46,252 bases of DNA from assembly GCA_944321205.1 (NCBI GenBank), contig CALUKK010000021.1:1-46252 (forward strand), in the 5' to 3' direction. The notes beneath the pieces are model-generated. The model had not been told where the DNA came from. It worked only from the letters and a program-made list of their open reading frames with translations, and searched no databases. The stretch's first letter is position 1. Every line of letters starts with the position of its first letter. This document shows, piece after piece, positions 24,960 to 33,507 of this stretch. A program made the translations under genes and the position numbers. The stretch comes from an uncultured Alistipes sp. Its GTDB lineage: Bacteria; Bacteroidota; Bacteroidia; Bacteroidales; Rikenellaceae.

Positions 24960-25912
24960 TGCAGCCCCTCCAGCAGACGTTTCAGAACCACCTGTGCCGA
25001 GATTTCACGGTTGGCGGCTTCGGGAATCACCAGCGAACGGGGTGATTCGATCACTTCGTCCGTGACGATCATGTTGCGCCGTACGGGCAGGCAGTGCATG
25101 AAGTAGGCGTTGTTCGTCAGCGCCATCTTCTCCGTATCGACCGTCCACGCACGGTCCCGCGAGAGGACCTTTCCGTAGTTGGGATCCGCATAGGCGGCCC
25201 AGTTTTTTGCGGAGACGCGACCGGCGCCTTCGACGGCCTCTCGCTGGTCATATTCGACGCGGGCCGAACCGACGAACTTCGGGTCGAGTTCGTACCCTTC
25301 GGGATGGGTGATGACGAAGTCGTATCCTGCGGCATTCATCCACTCGGCGAAGGAGTTGGGCACGGCCTGCGGCAGGGCGTTGGGGTGGGGCGCCCAGGTC
25401 ATGACGACCTTCGGACGCTCGCTCTTCTTGTACTCTTCGATGGTGATCAGATCGGCGAAGCTCTGCAACGGGTGGCGCGTGGCGGCTTCCATCGAGAAGA
25501 CCGGACGTCCCGAGTAGCGGATGAACTGTTCCAGGACCCGCTCTTCATAATCCTCGGCCTTGTCCCGGAAGCGGGCGAAGGACCTTACGCCGATCACGTC
25601 GCAATAGGATCCCATGACGGGAATGGCCTCCAGCAGGTGCTCGGCCTTGTCGCCGTCCATCACCACGCCGCGTTCGGTTTCGAGTTTCCAGGCCCCCTGG
25701 TTGACGTCGAGAACCATGACGTTCATGCCGAGGTTCATGGCGGCCTTCTGGGTCGAGAGACGCGTGCGGAGGCTCGAGTTGAAGAAGAGCATCAACAGGG
25801 TCTTGTTGCGTCCCAGTCCGGTAAACTGGAAGCGGTTTCGCTTGATCTCGAAGGCCTCGGCGACCGCCTGTTTCAAATCGCCGATATCCTGTACACAGGT
25901 GAATTTTTTCAT
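24956..25912 (-). CDS. argF': N-acylornithine carbamoyltransferase (ArgF', acetyl or succinyl type)
   Basis: This enzyme transfers a carbamoyl group to an acylated ornithine to give acylcitrulline. The 318 residues align closely, from memory, with the Bacteroides fragilis N-succinylornithine enzyme: MKKFTCVQDIGDL start, FFNSSLRTRLSTQKAA carbamoyl-phosphate loop, NQGAWKLETERG, MEAATRHPLQSFADL and the HCLPVRRN loop. ATG 25912 is chosen over the longer frame to 26053 because it reproduces that N-terminus. At position 90, which sets specificity (Pro for succinyl, Glu for acetyl enzymes), this protein has Ala, in DGDKAEH. The acyl group is therefore uncertain. It overlaps argB by four bases. Confidence 0.95.
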   Translation of the reverse strand: MKKFTCVQDIGDLKQAVAEAFEIKRNRFQFTGLGRNKTLLMLFFNSSLRTRLSTQKAAMNLGMNVMVLDVNQGAWKLETERGVVMDGDKAEHLLEAIPVMGSYCDVIGVRSFARFRDKAEDYEERVLEQFIRYSGRPVFSMEAATRHPLQSFADLITIEEYKKSERPKVVMTWAPHPNALPQAVPNSFAEWMNAAGYDFVITHPEGYELDPKFVGSARVEYDQREAVEGAGRVSAKNWAAYADPNYGKVLSRDRAWTVDTEKMALTNNAYFMHCLPVRRNMIVTDEVIESPRSLVIPEAANREISAQVVLKRLLEGLQ

Positions 25913-25986
25913 CTCTTCAGTTGTTTTTCTTGTGGTTGCCGACCCCTCATCGGGATCCGGCGTGGAGGGCCATAGGACCCTTCTGT

Positions 25987-27117
25987 TTATCGGTTTCGCA
26001 TCGTTTCGCGGAAGGCTTCGAGGAAGCGGTCGGCCAGTTCGCGCGTCAGGCACAGGGCCGGCAGCAGCCGGACAACCGAGGCTCCGGCTCCTCCCGTGAA
26101 GATGTGTTTCTCGAAGAGCAGCCGTTTGCGGAGCTCCGACCCTGAACCGTCGATCTCGATGCCGATCATCAATCCACGGCCGCGGACCTCCTTCAACTCG
26201 GGCATGGCGTGGAGTTCGTCGAGCAGGTGTTGTCCCACCGCGGTGGCATTCTCGACCAGACCGTCGCGTTCGATGACCTTCAGCACGGCGATGGCCGCGG
26301 CGCAGGCCAGGTGGTTGCCTCCGAAGGTGGTTCCCAACATGCCGGGACGGGCTTCGAAGTGGGGGGCGATCAGTACGCCGCCGATCGGGAAACCGTTGGC
26401 CATACCCTTGGCCGTGGTGATCAGATCGGGGCGGATGCCGGCCTGCTGGTGGGCGAAGAAGCGCCCCGTGCGTCCGTATCCCGACTGGATCTCATCGAGA
26501 ATGAGTTGTGTGCCGGTCTCGGTGGCCGCTTCGCGCAGACCGCGCAGGAAGTCGTCCGTCGGGCAGTGAATGCCCGAAACACCCTGGATCCCCTCGACGA
26601 TCACGGCGGCAAATTCGCGTGTCGCAAGCTTCGTGCGGGCCGCCTCGAGGTCGTTCAGCGGGGTGAACTCGACGTTGGGCGTACGGTTGAACGGGGACGA
26701 AATGGCGGGGTTGTCCGTCACGGCGACAGCTCCCGACGTGCGGCCGTGGAAGGCCCGATCGATGGCCAGGACCTTGCTGCGTCCCGTGTGGAACGAGGCA
26801 AGTTTCAGGGCGTTTTCGTTGGCTTCGGCTCCCGAGTTGCAGAGGAAGAGCCGATAGTCGTCATATCCCGACACGCGGCCGAGGCGGTGTGCCAGTTCGA
26901 CCTGCAGGGAGTTCATGACCGAGTTGGAGTAGAATCCGAGTTTCCCGACCTGCTCCGAAACCGCCTTTACATAGTCGGGCTGTGCGTGGCCGATCGAGAT
27001 GACGGCATGTCCGCCGTAGAGGTCGAGGTATTCGGTCCCGGCTTCGTCATAGACGAAACATCCTTTGCCCCGTACGGGTTCGATCGGATAGAGTGAATAT
27101 ACGTTGAATAGTTCCAT
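25987..27117 (-). CDS. argD: Acetylornithine/succinylornithine aminotransferase
   Basis: ArgD is a PLP enzyme that transaminates N-acylglutamate semialdehyde to N-acylornithine. The 376 residues show class III aminotransferase landmarks: LDLYGGHAVISIGHAQP, NSGAEANENALKLA, AFHGRTSGA, LDEIQSGYGRTG with Asp208, and the PLP lysine Lys237 in TTAKGMANGFPIGG. It lies 74 bp before argF' on the same strand. Upstream, a 452-bp spacer carrying a 52-bp repeat array separates it from argC, unusual inside an operon. I found no clear promoter in that spacer. Confidence 0.96.
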   Translation of the reverse strand: MELFNVYSLYPIEPVRGKGCFVYDEAGTEYLDLYGGHAVISIGHAQPDYVKAVSEQVGKLGFYSNSVMNSLQVELAHRLGRVSGYDDYRLFLCNSGAEANENALKLASFHTGRSKVLAIDRAFHGRTSGAVAVTDNPAISSPFNRTPNVEFTPLNDLEAARTKLATREFAAVIVEGIQGVSGIHCPTDDFLRGLREAATETGTQLILDEIQSGYGRTGRFFAHQQAGIRPDLITTAKGMANGFPIGGVLIAPHFEARPGMLGTTFGGNHLACAAAIAVLKVIERDGLVENATAVGQHLLDELHAMPELKEVRGRGLMIGIEIDGSGSELRKRLLFEKHIFTGGAGASVVRLLPALCLTRELADRFLEAFRETMRNR

Positions 27118-27217
27118 GATGACAAGATCTGTTTTATGTAAACCGTTTTCGGGGTGCAGAATCCCTCGCGCAAGAATTCTTTTTCGGGAATCTCCGCGGT
27201 TGTTCGGCCGTTGGTCC

Positions 27218-27440
27218 CGGCACTGGCATCATCCGAGTCGGATCGCTTTCGTCGTTCGGACCCCGGTGCTGGCCCTGGCATCATCCGAGCCGGATCGCTT
27301 TCGTCGTCCGGATCCCGGTGCTGGCCCCGGCTTCATCCAAACCGGATTGCTCCCGTCATTCGGGCCCGGGTGCTGGCCCCGGCTTCGTCCAAACCGGATT
27401 GCTCCCGTCATTCGGGCCCCGGTGTTGGCCTCCGTTGTGT
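27218..27440. repeat. 52-bp tandem array, 4 copies plus a shorter one, between argC and argD
   Basis: TGCTGG or its variant recurs at 27267, 27319, 27371 and 27423, exactly 52 bases apart, and a shorter first copy starts near 27218. Units share GCTGGCCCCGGCTTCATCC and CGGATTGCTCCCGTC type blocks. The copies become more alike in the middle, the usual sign of slippage or unequal crossing-over. A run of eight C lies at 27560-27567, beside the argC stop. Nothing else was found in 27118-27569. Confidence 0.93.
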
Positions 27441-27569
27441 CCGGTTCCGGCGGCTGCTCGGCGTAGCCTTCGTCGAGTCCGGATCCGGCTCTGTTCGGCC
27501 GCCGCTCCGGTTGCCTCCTTTGTCGTCTTCGGATCCGCGTTTCTGCCTGGCCTCCTTGACCCCCCCCGA

Positions 27570-28532
27570 TTAAAAGGCGCTGGCCTTCAGCCGCAACCCT
27601 TCGAGTTCGTCGAGCCCGAACATCAGGTTCATGTTCTGCACGGCCTGTCCCGAGGCCCCCTTCAGCAGGTTGTCGATCACCGAGACGATGTGCAGTTTCG
27701 AACCGTAGCGGGCCACCCGAACCAACGCCTTGTTGGTATTGACGACCTGTTTGAGGTCGACATCATGCTCCACGGCGTGGGTGAAGGCGGCTGTTTCGTA
27801 GTAGTCGGCGTAGAGATGCCGGGCATCGCTCTCCTCGAGCGGACAGGTGGTGTAGACGCTGGCCAGAATGCCGCGCGTGAAGTCGCCACGCATCGGCACG
27901 AAGTTGATCTCGCTTCCGAACGCGGGGTCGAGCAGTCGCAGATTGCGGCCGATCTCCTTCAGATGCTGGTGCGTGAAGGCCTTGTAGACCGAGAGGTTCG
28001 AGGCTCGCCAGCTGAAGTGGGTCGTGGCCGAGGGTTTGACCCCGGCGCCGGTCGACCCGGTGACGGCCGTAACGTGCACCTCGTCCGTGAGCAGCCCACG
28101 GGCGGCCAGCGGCAGCAGCGCCAGCTGGATGGCCGTGGCGAAGCAGCCCGGATTGGCCACGCGGCGAGCCTGACGGATCCGCTCGCGGTTCATCTCCGGC
28201 AACCCGTAGACGAAGCCTTCCGATTCGTCGCGGAAGTCCTGCGCCAGGTCAATGATCCGCAGCCCCTCGGGGAGCTTCTGCTCCGCGAGCCAGAGGCGGC
28301 TCTGACCGTGGGCCGAGCAGAGAAAGACCACGTCGACCTCCTGCAGGTCGTACTCCGCGCAGAAACGCATCGCCGTGTCACCCTCCAGTCCGCCGTGGAC
28401 CTCCGTAAGGAGGTTTCCGGCGTTCGAGGAGCTGTGGACGAAGCGGATCTCCGCCTGCGGATGGTTGACCAGCAGGCGGATCAGCTCACCGGCCGTGTAG
28501 CCGGCGCCTCCGATGATTCCGACGCGGATCAT
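27570..28532 (-). CDS. argC: N-acetyl-gamma-glutamyl-phosphate reductase
   Basis: ArgC reduces acylglutamyl phosphate to the semialdehyde with NADPH. The 320 residues contain the nucleotide-binding GIIGGAGYTAGELIRLL, the catalytic Cys130 in VANPGCFATAIQLALLPL, and VTGSTGAGVKPSATTHFSWR. Its ATG overlaps the argG stop as ATGA. The C-terminal GLRLKASAF is followed directly by a G8 run on the sense strand. Confidence 0.96.
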   Translation of the reverse strand: MIRVGIIGGAGYTAGELIRLLVNHPQAEIRFVHSSSNAGNLLTEVHGGLEGDTAMRFCAEYDLQEVDVVFLCSAHGQSRLWLAEQKLPEGLRIIDLAQDFRDESEGFVYGLPEMNRERIRQARRVANPGCFATAIQLALLPLAARGLLTDEVHVTAVTGSTGAGVKPSATTHFSWRASNLSVYKAFTHQHLKEIGRNLRLLDPAFGSEINFVPMRGDFTRGILASVYTTCPLEESDARHLYADYYETAAFTHAVEHDVDLKQVVNTNKALVRVARYGSKLHIVSVIDNLLKGASGQAVQNMNLMFGLDELEGLRLKASAF

Positions 28533-29740
28533 TTCTTCGCCTTTTCGTTGCGTTTCTGGACGTTGTAGTAGATCTTGATCGGATTGCCGAGGATCTTCGT
28601 GAAGCCCTTCACGTCGTCGGCCGTCCAGGCCTTGTTGACCTCGCCGTATTCGCCGAAGTCGGTCTTCATCAGATCGTAGGTCGAGTCGACACCCACGAGC
28701 GTATAGTTTCTCGGGCGGAGGATCAGCTCGACGGTACCCGTGACGTTGCGCTGCGAGGAGACGAGCATCGCCTCGATGTCGCGCATGACGGGCTCCAGAT
28801 ACTGTGCCTCATGGAGGAACATGTCGTACCACGTGGCCACCTGATCCTTCCAGTAGATCTGCCACTTGGTGAGCGTGTGCTTTTCGAGCATCTTGTGTGC
28901 GGCGATGATCAGCATCGGCGCGGCGGCCTCGAAACCGACGCGGCCCTTGATGCCGATGATCGTGTCGCCGATATGCATGTCGCGTCCGATTCCGAACTTC
29001 GAACCGATGGCCTCCACGGCACGGATGGCCTCGACCTTGTCGGCATAGGGCTTGCCGTTGACGGCGGCCAGTTCACCCTGCTCGAAGGTGAGCTTCAGAT
29101 GCTCCTCGCCCTGAGCCGTGATCTGGCTCGGATAGGCCTCCTCGGGAAGGGTCTGTTCCGAGTGGAGGGTCTCCTTGCCGCCGATCGAGGTGCCCCACAG
29201 CCCCTTGTTGATCGAGTATTCCATCTTCTTGTAGTCGGCCGTGATGCCGTGTTTGCGCAGGTAGTCGATCTCGTATTCGCGTGTCAGGGTCATGTCACGC
29301 GTCGGGGTGATGATTTCGATACCGGGGGCGAGGATCTGGAACGTCAGGTCGAAACGTACCTGATCGTTTCCGGCCCCCGTTGAACCGTGGGCTACGGCAT
29401 CGGCGCCGATCTGCTTGGCGTATTCGATGATGGCGATGGCCTGGAAGATCCGCTCGGAGCTGACCGAGATGGGATAGGTGCCGTTTCGGAGGATGTTGCC
29501 GAAGACCATGTAGCGGATGCTCTTCTCGTAATACTCCTGCTCGATGTCGAGAGTGACGTGTTTCACGGCGCCGAGTTCCATGGCGCGTTTTTCGATACGG
29601 GCGAGCTCCTCCTTCGAGAAACCGCCCGTATTGGCGATGGCCGTGTAGACGTCGTAACCCTTCTCTTCGGAGAGGTATTTTGCACAGAACGAGGTGTCGA
29701 GACCTCCGCTGAATGCCAGCACTACTTTTTTCTTATCCAT
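28529..29740 (-). CDS. argG: Argininosuccinate synthase
   Basis: ArgG joins citrulline and aspartate using ATP. The 403 residues open with the PP-loop VVLAFSGGLDTSFCAKYL; further landmarks are YPISVSSERIFQA, HGSTGAGNDQVRFDLTF and ITPTRDMTLTREYEIDYL. Compared with the common argininosuccinate synthase this belongs to the form seen in Bacteroidota, by impression only. It is coupled by four bases to argC and lies 21 bp after the GNAT gene. Confidence 0.96.
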   Translation of the reverse strand: MDKKKVVLAFSGGLDTSFCAKYLSEEKGYDVYTAIANTGGFSKEELARIEKRAMELGAVKHVTLDIEQEYYEKSIRYMVFGNILRNGTYPISVSSERIFQAIAIIEYAKQIGADAVAHGSTGAGNDQVRFDLTFQILAPGIEIITPTRDMTLTREYEIDYLRKHGITADYKKMEYSINKGLWGTSIGGKETLHSEQTLPEEAYPSQITAQGEEHLKLTFEQGELAAVNGKPYADKVEAIRAVEAIGSKFGIGRDMHIGDTIIGIKGRVGFEAAAPMLIIAAHKMLEKHTLTKWQIYWKDQVATWYDMFLHEAQYLEPVMRDIEAMLVSSQRNVTGTVELILRPRNYTLVGVDSTYDLMKTDFGEYGEVNKAWTADDVKGFTKILGNPIKIYYNVQKRNEKAKK

Positions 29741-29761
29741 GGTCGTTGTATTTTTTTGTTT

Positions 29762-30382
29762 TTACTTCAGATGAAAGATCTTTTTGAACTTGTTCTTCAC
29801 GAACATGACATAGGGGGCCAGGCGGGACTGCTTCTTGGGCGGCTCCTTGGCCGGGTCGTAGAGCATTCCTGTACAGAGACACATCCGGCGGTTGTTGCGC
29901 TGGAGAATGTCGTAGTTGCAGCACCCTTCGCAACCCTTCCAGAACTCTTCGTCTTCGGTGAGTTCGGAGAAGGTCACGGGGACGTATCCCATGCGGGAGT
30001 TCAGTTTCATGACTGGCAGCGACGTGGTGATACTGAATAACTTCGCATACGGGAATCGTCGTCGGGCCAGCTCGAAGGTTCGTCGTTTGATCTGCTCCGC
30101 GAGTCCCATGTGTCGGTACTCGGGGTCGACGATCAGTCCCGAGGTGGCGACAAAGTCGCCGTGGCCCCAGCACTCGATGTAGCTGAACCCGACCAGTTTT
30201 TCACCGTCCAGCGCCACGACGGCCTTGCCACCGGTCATTTTTGCTGCGATGTATTCGGGTGATCGCTTGGCGATTCCCGTTCCCCGCTGCAAGGCGGACT
30301 CGTAGATCAGCTGGCAGATACGCGGAGCGTAGTGCGCATGCGACGAGTCGGCAAATACGACGCTGATTGACTTGTTATTCAT
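29762..30382 (-). CDS. GNAT N-acetyltransferase heading the arg operon, candidate N-acylglutamate synthase
   Basis: This 206-residue protein has a GNAT acyl-CoA fold: FSYIECWGHGDFVATSGLIVDPEYRHMGLAEQIKRRTFELARRRF holds the beta4 strand and the V-x-P-x-x-R-x-x-G-L-A CoA-binding loop. The C-terminal third has a cysteine cluster (GCEGCCNYDILQRNNRRMCLC) of unknown role. It is first in the run GNAT-argG-argC-argD-argF'-argB-argE-argH, which otherwise lacks an enzyme for step one; no argJ or classical argA is present. Acylation of glutamate (acetyl or succinyl) is therefore the natural inference, and I recall genetic evidence for such a role of a Bacteroides homologue. No ArgR box or TAnnTTTG promoter was seen. 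Confidence 0.8.
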   Translation of the reverse strand: MNNKSISVVFADSSHAHYAPRICQLIYESALQRGTGIAKRSPEYIAAKMTGGKAVVALDGEKLVGFSYIECWGHGDFVATSGLIVDPEYRHMGLAEQIKRRTFELARRRFPYAKLFSITTSLPVMKLNSRMGYVPVTFSELTEDEEFWKGCEGCCNYDILQRNNRRMCLCTGMLYDPAKEPPKKQSRLAPYVMFVKNKFKKIFHLK

Positions 30383-30431
30383 TTATCGTAAAGTGGATAA
30401 AAAATGAAAGGTTTCAGTAATTATGTGAGGG

Positions 30432-32633
30432 TCAGTTGATACGATAGGCTTTCTGTACGCCCTTTATTCGCAGGATCTGGTGGATCAGCGTGTCGACGAC
30501 GCCCGTTCCGGGCACCTCGACCGAAACCGTTCCGGCGATACAGCCGTTTCCGGCCGAGGCGAAGTTGATCGATCGGATGTTGAGTTTCAGATCGCGGATG
30601 ATCACCTCGGTGATGTGGTTGGCCATGCCGGTGGTGTCGGCGGCGACGATGCGGATCGAGACGCGGAAGGCACCCTCGGCCGACTGTCGCCAGCGGGCCT
30701 CGACCACCCGATAGGGGTAGTTTTCGCGCATGCGCTTGGCGTTGGGGCAGTCGCAGCGGTGGATCGTGATGCCGGAGTTGATCGTTACGAAGCCGAAGAT
30801 CTCGTCTCCCTTGATGGGGTTGCAGCACTTGGCCAGCTTGTACTGGATCTTTGACAGATCGTCGTCGATGACCAGGGCATCCTGGGGTGCCGTCTTCTCC
30901 TGGGCGGCGTGCAGGGCGGCCTTCTGGCGTTCGACCTCGGCGGCCGCGGCGCGGCGCTCCTCTTCGGCTTCGCCCGAGAGGTGGCGGGTCAACAGCTCCT
31001 TGATGGTTCCGAAGTCGAGCTTCTGGGTGGCGACCAGTCCGTAAACCTCCGTTCCGAGACGCAGCTTGAAATGTCGGGCCAGGTAAGCCACCGCCTCGTC
31101 GATCGTGATCGGCAGTTTCCAGTTCTTGAGTTTGCGCTCGAGCTCTTCGCGGCCCATGCGCGTATGTTTGGCCTGCTCCTCGCGCAGGAAGGACTTGATC
31201 TTGTTGCGGGCCTTCGAGGTGACGACGAACGAGAGCCAGTCGGATTTCGGGGTCTGGTTCTTCTGGGTCTGGATCTCGACGATGTCGCCGTTTTTCAGCG
31301 GCTCGCGGATCGACACGGCGCGGTTGTTGACCTTTCCGCCGACGCATGTCGAGCCGAGCGAGGTGTGAATGTCGAAGGCGAAGTCGAGCAGCGTGGCCCC
31401 TTCGGGCAGTTTGCGCAGGTCACCGTTGGGTGTGAAGACGAAGATCTCGCCCGAGGCGGGTTTGGCATCGAAACGCTGGGCCAGGGCATGAGTGGTGTCC
31501 TCCATCAGCTCGCGCAGACGGCTCAACCACATTTCGCTGGTCTGGGCGCCCTGTCCGACCCCCTTGTATCGCCAGTGTGCGGCAATACCGCGTTCGGCCA
31601 CCTCGTCCATGCGTTCGGTGCGGATCTGCACCTCGACCCAGCGGCCTTCGGCCGAGACGGTCGTGTGCAGCGACTCGTATCCGTTCGACTTGGGGATCGA
31701 GATCCAGTCGCGCATGCGGTTGGGGTTGGGCGTATAGAAGTCCGTGACGATCGAGTAGACGGTCCAGCAGAGGGGTTTCTCCTGTTCGCGCGGGCAGTCG
31801 ATGATGATGCGGATGGCGAAGATGTCGTAAACGCCCTCGAACGGAACATGCTGCTTCTGCATCTTGTTCCAGATGGAGAAGATCGACTTGGTGCGGCTTT
31901 TGATGTGGTACTTGATACCGAGCCGGTTGAGTCGCTGCTCGATCGGAACGATGAAGCGGGCAATGAAGGCCTTGCGTTCATCGGCACTCTCCTCGAGTTT
32001 GGTGACGATATGCTCGTAGTCCTTCGGTTCGAGGTATTTCAGGGCGATGTCCTCCAGTTCGCTCTTGATCGAGTAGAGACCCAGTTTGTGGGCGATCTGT
32101 GCATAGAGGTTCATCGACTCCCAGCTCTTCTTGCGCCACTTTTCGCGGGGGAAGATCTCGAGCGAACGCATCACCTCAAGGCGGTCGGCCAGTTTGATGA
32201 GGATCACGCGGGGATCTTCCGAGTAGCTGACGATCAGATCCCGGAAGTTGTCGGCCTGCTCCTTGGCGACCTTGAGCTTGAGTTCGGAGATGTTCGACAG
32301 GCCCATGGTGATCCCGACGACCTGCTCTCCGAAACGTTCGCGGATGTCGTTCGTCAGAGCCAGGAACTCCTCGTCGGAGAGTTGTTTGTGGGCGATACGC
32401 ACGACATCGTGGAGGATCGACGAGAGGGTGGAGTTCCGGCCGAGTCCCACTTCGGAGATCACGATCTCGGCAACGGCAACGCCATGACCGATCAGCGGGG
32501 AGCCGTCATAACGTACGAGACCGTCGAGTTTGCCCTGGGCATACTCGAGCGCTTCATCGACCAGACGCTGAGTCTGTTCCGAGAAGTTCGTCCGCACGAG
32601 CGTGCGGAGATGTTCGTAACGTGAGAGGTCCAT
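30432..32633 (-). CDS. RelA/SpoT homologue, (p)ppGpp synthetase
   Basis: This 733-residue stringent-response protein has an HD domain (about 40-190), synthetase domain (about 240-370), TGS domain with FVFTPNGDLRKLPEGATLLDFAFDIH, a CC region KCCNPIKGDEIFGFV and a C-terminal ACT domain. The synthetase core YDIFAIRIIID, SIPKSNGYESLHTTV and VEVQIRTERMDEVAERGIAAHWRYK looks intact. The hydrolase motif HDxxED reads HDVVRI, and the usual DRLHN reads DRLEV, so ppGpp hydrolysis may be weak or lost. ATG 32633 is preferred to the in-frame TTG at 32642. The arg operon begins 49 bp downstream of its stop. Confidence 0.93.
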   Translation of the reverse strand: MDLSRYEHLRTLVRTNFSEQTQRLVDEALEYAQGKLDGLVRYDGSPLIGHGVAVAEIVISEVGLGRNSTLSSILHDVVRIAHKQLSDEEFLALTNDIRERFGEQVVGITMGLSNISELKLKVAKEQADNFRDLIVSYSEDPRVILIKLADRLEVMRSLEIFPREKWRKKSWESMNLYAQIAHKLGLYSIKSELEDIALKYLEPKDYEHIVTKLEESADERKAFIARFIVPIEQRLNRLGIKYHIKSRTKSIFSIWNKMQKQHVPFEGVYDIFAIRIIIDCPREQEKPLCWTVYSIVTDFYTPNPNRMRDWISIPKSNGYESLHTTVSAEGRWVEVQIRTERMDEVAERGIAAHWRYKGVGQGAQTSEMWLSRLRELMEDTTHALAQRFDAKPASGEIFVFTPNGDLRKLPEGATLLDFAFDIHTSLGSTCVGGKVNNRAVSIREPLKNGDIVEIQTQKNQTPKSDWLSFVVTSKARNKIKSFLREEQAKHTRMGREELERKLKNWKLPITIDEAVAYLARHFKLRLGTEVYGLVATQKLDFGTIKELLTRHLSGEAEEERRAAAAEVERQKAALHAAQEKTAPQDALVIDDDLSKIQYKLAKCCNPIKGDEIFGFVTINSGITIHRCDCPNAKRMRENYPYRVVEARWRQSAEGAFRVSIRIVAADTTGMANHITEVIIRDLKLNIRSINFASAGNGCIAGTVSVEVPGTGVVDTLIHQILRIKGVQKAYRIN

Positions 32634-32669
32634 CTTGCTCAACCTTGCTTAACCGGATAACCTTGCTGG

Positions 32670-32677
32670 CAAAGATA
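32670..32677 (-). promoter_or_regulatory. -7 promoter element (TATCTTTG) for the RelA/SpoT gene
   Basis: TATCTTTG on the minus strand lies 36 nt before ATG 32633, with an A/T-rich block upstream. Confidence 0.65.
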
Positions 32678-32690
32678 TGAAAAAAAATTA

Positions 32691-32698
32691 TAAATTTG
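32691..32698 (+). promoter_or_regulatory. -7 promoter element (TAAATTTG) for the hemolysin III gene
   Basis: TAAATTTG lies 25 nt before ATG 32724 and is divergent from the RelA/SpoT promoter, the two boxes being 13 bases apart. Confidence 0.55.
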
Positions 32699-32723
32699 AC
32701 ACGTTGAATCAATTGGTTGAGTC

Positions 32724-33380
32724 ATGGGATCAAAAAAAGGAATTTACCTTCCGACGACGGGTGAGGAGGTGGCCAATGCGGTGACACACGGGGTGATGTC
32801 GTTGGCGACGCTTTTGCTGCTGCCTTTTGCGGCGGTCTGGGCCTATGTACACGATCCGGACGGCGTGTTGGCGTCGGTCTCGGTTTCCGTCTTCGTGATA
32901 TCGATTTTTCTGATGTTCCTGGCCTCGACGCTCTACCATTCGATGAATCCGCAGTCGCGGCACAAGGAGGTTTTCCACATTCTGGATCACATTTTCATCT
33001 ACGTGGCCATTGCCGGGAGCTATACGCCCATTGCCTTGTCGGTGATCGGGGGCTGGCAAGGGGTTCTGATCACCATTCTGCAATGGATGATGGTGCTTTT
33101 CGGCGTCTTTTACAAATCGTTGTCGCGGCGGTCGATTCCGGCCGTGAGTCTGACGATTTATCTGGTGATGGGGTGGACGATCGTCTTTTTCCTGCCGATG
33201 TTCATCCGCCATGCCACGCCGCAACTCTTGTGGTTGATAGCTGCGGGCGGGGTACTCTATACGCTGGGGGCGTGGTTCTATGCCCGCAAGGGGTTTCGTT
33301 ACCACCACATGGTCTGGCACCTGTTGATCAATCTGGCGGTGGTCTGCCACTTCATCGGCATCGTCTTCTACCTCTACTGA
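32724..33380 (+). CDS. Hemolysin III family (PAQR-type) membrane protein
   Basis: The 218 residues form seven predicted membrane helices and match the hemolysin III/YqfA group. Conserved metal-site residues are visible: GEEVANAVTHG at the start, the STLYHS motif, HILDHIFIYVAIAGSYTP, and MVWHLLINLAVVCHFIGI at the end. Despite the name, most such proteins are not toxins; a role in membrane lipid homeostasis or as a hydrolase is inferred for the superfamily. It is a single plus-strand gene between minus-strand units. Confidence 0.93.
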   Translation: MGSKKGIYLPTTGEEVANAVTHGVMSLATLLLLPFAAVWAYVHDPDGVLASVSVSVFVISIFLMFLASTLYHSMNPQSRHKEVFHILDHIFIYVAIAGSYTPIALSVIGGWQGVLITILQWMMVLFGVFYKSLSRRSIPAVSLTIYLVMGWTIVFFLPMFIRHATPQLLWLIAAGGVLYTLGAWFYARKGFRYHHMVWHLLINLAVVCHFIGIVFYLY

Positions 33381-33473
33381 CGCTTGTTCCGGTTATGGAT
33401 CCCGACGGGCTTTGCGCTTTGTGACGAATTCACCTCTGATGAAAAAGTCTTCTGGAAAAGCCTCCGGATGCTG

Positions 33474-33507
33474 AAAAAGCCTCCGGGACTGTTCGTCCGA
33501 AGGCTTT
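33474..33507 (-). terminator. Hairpin terminator between hemolysin III and methyltransferase genes
   Basis: AAAGCCT and CGG pair with CCG and AGGCTTT around a 10-nt loop. The minus-strand transcript ends in five U, so it best serves the methyltransferase unit whose stop is at 33720. A second AAAAGCCTCCGG copy lies just beside it at about 33456. Confidence 0.6.

Noticed and set aside
27218..27440. Possible CRISPR array
   Set aside because: The 52-bp units are contiguous and diverged, with no unique spacers of constant length and no cas genes.
30361..30431. ArgR operator before the arg operon
   Set aside because: TTATTCATTTAT-like bases are present but no convincing paired ARG boxes.
30909..32624. 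571-residue open frame antisense to the RelA/SpoT gene
   Set aside because: Same effect of GC-rich codon usage; composition is unlike a real protein and no start signal is present.
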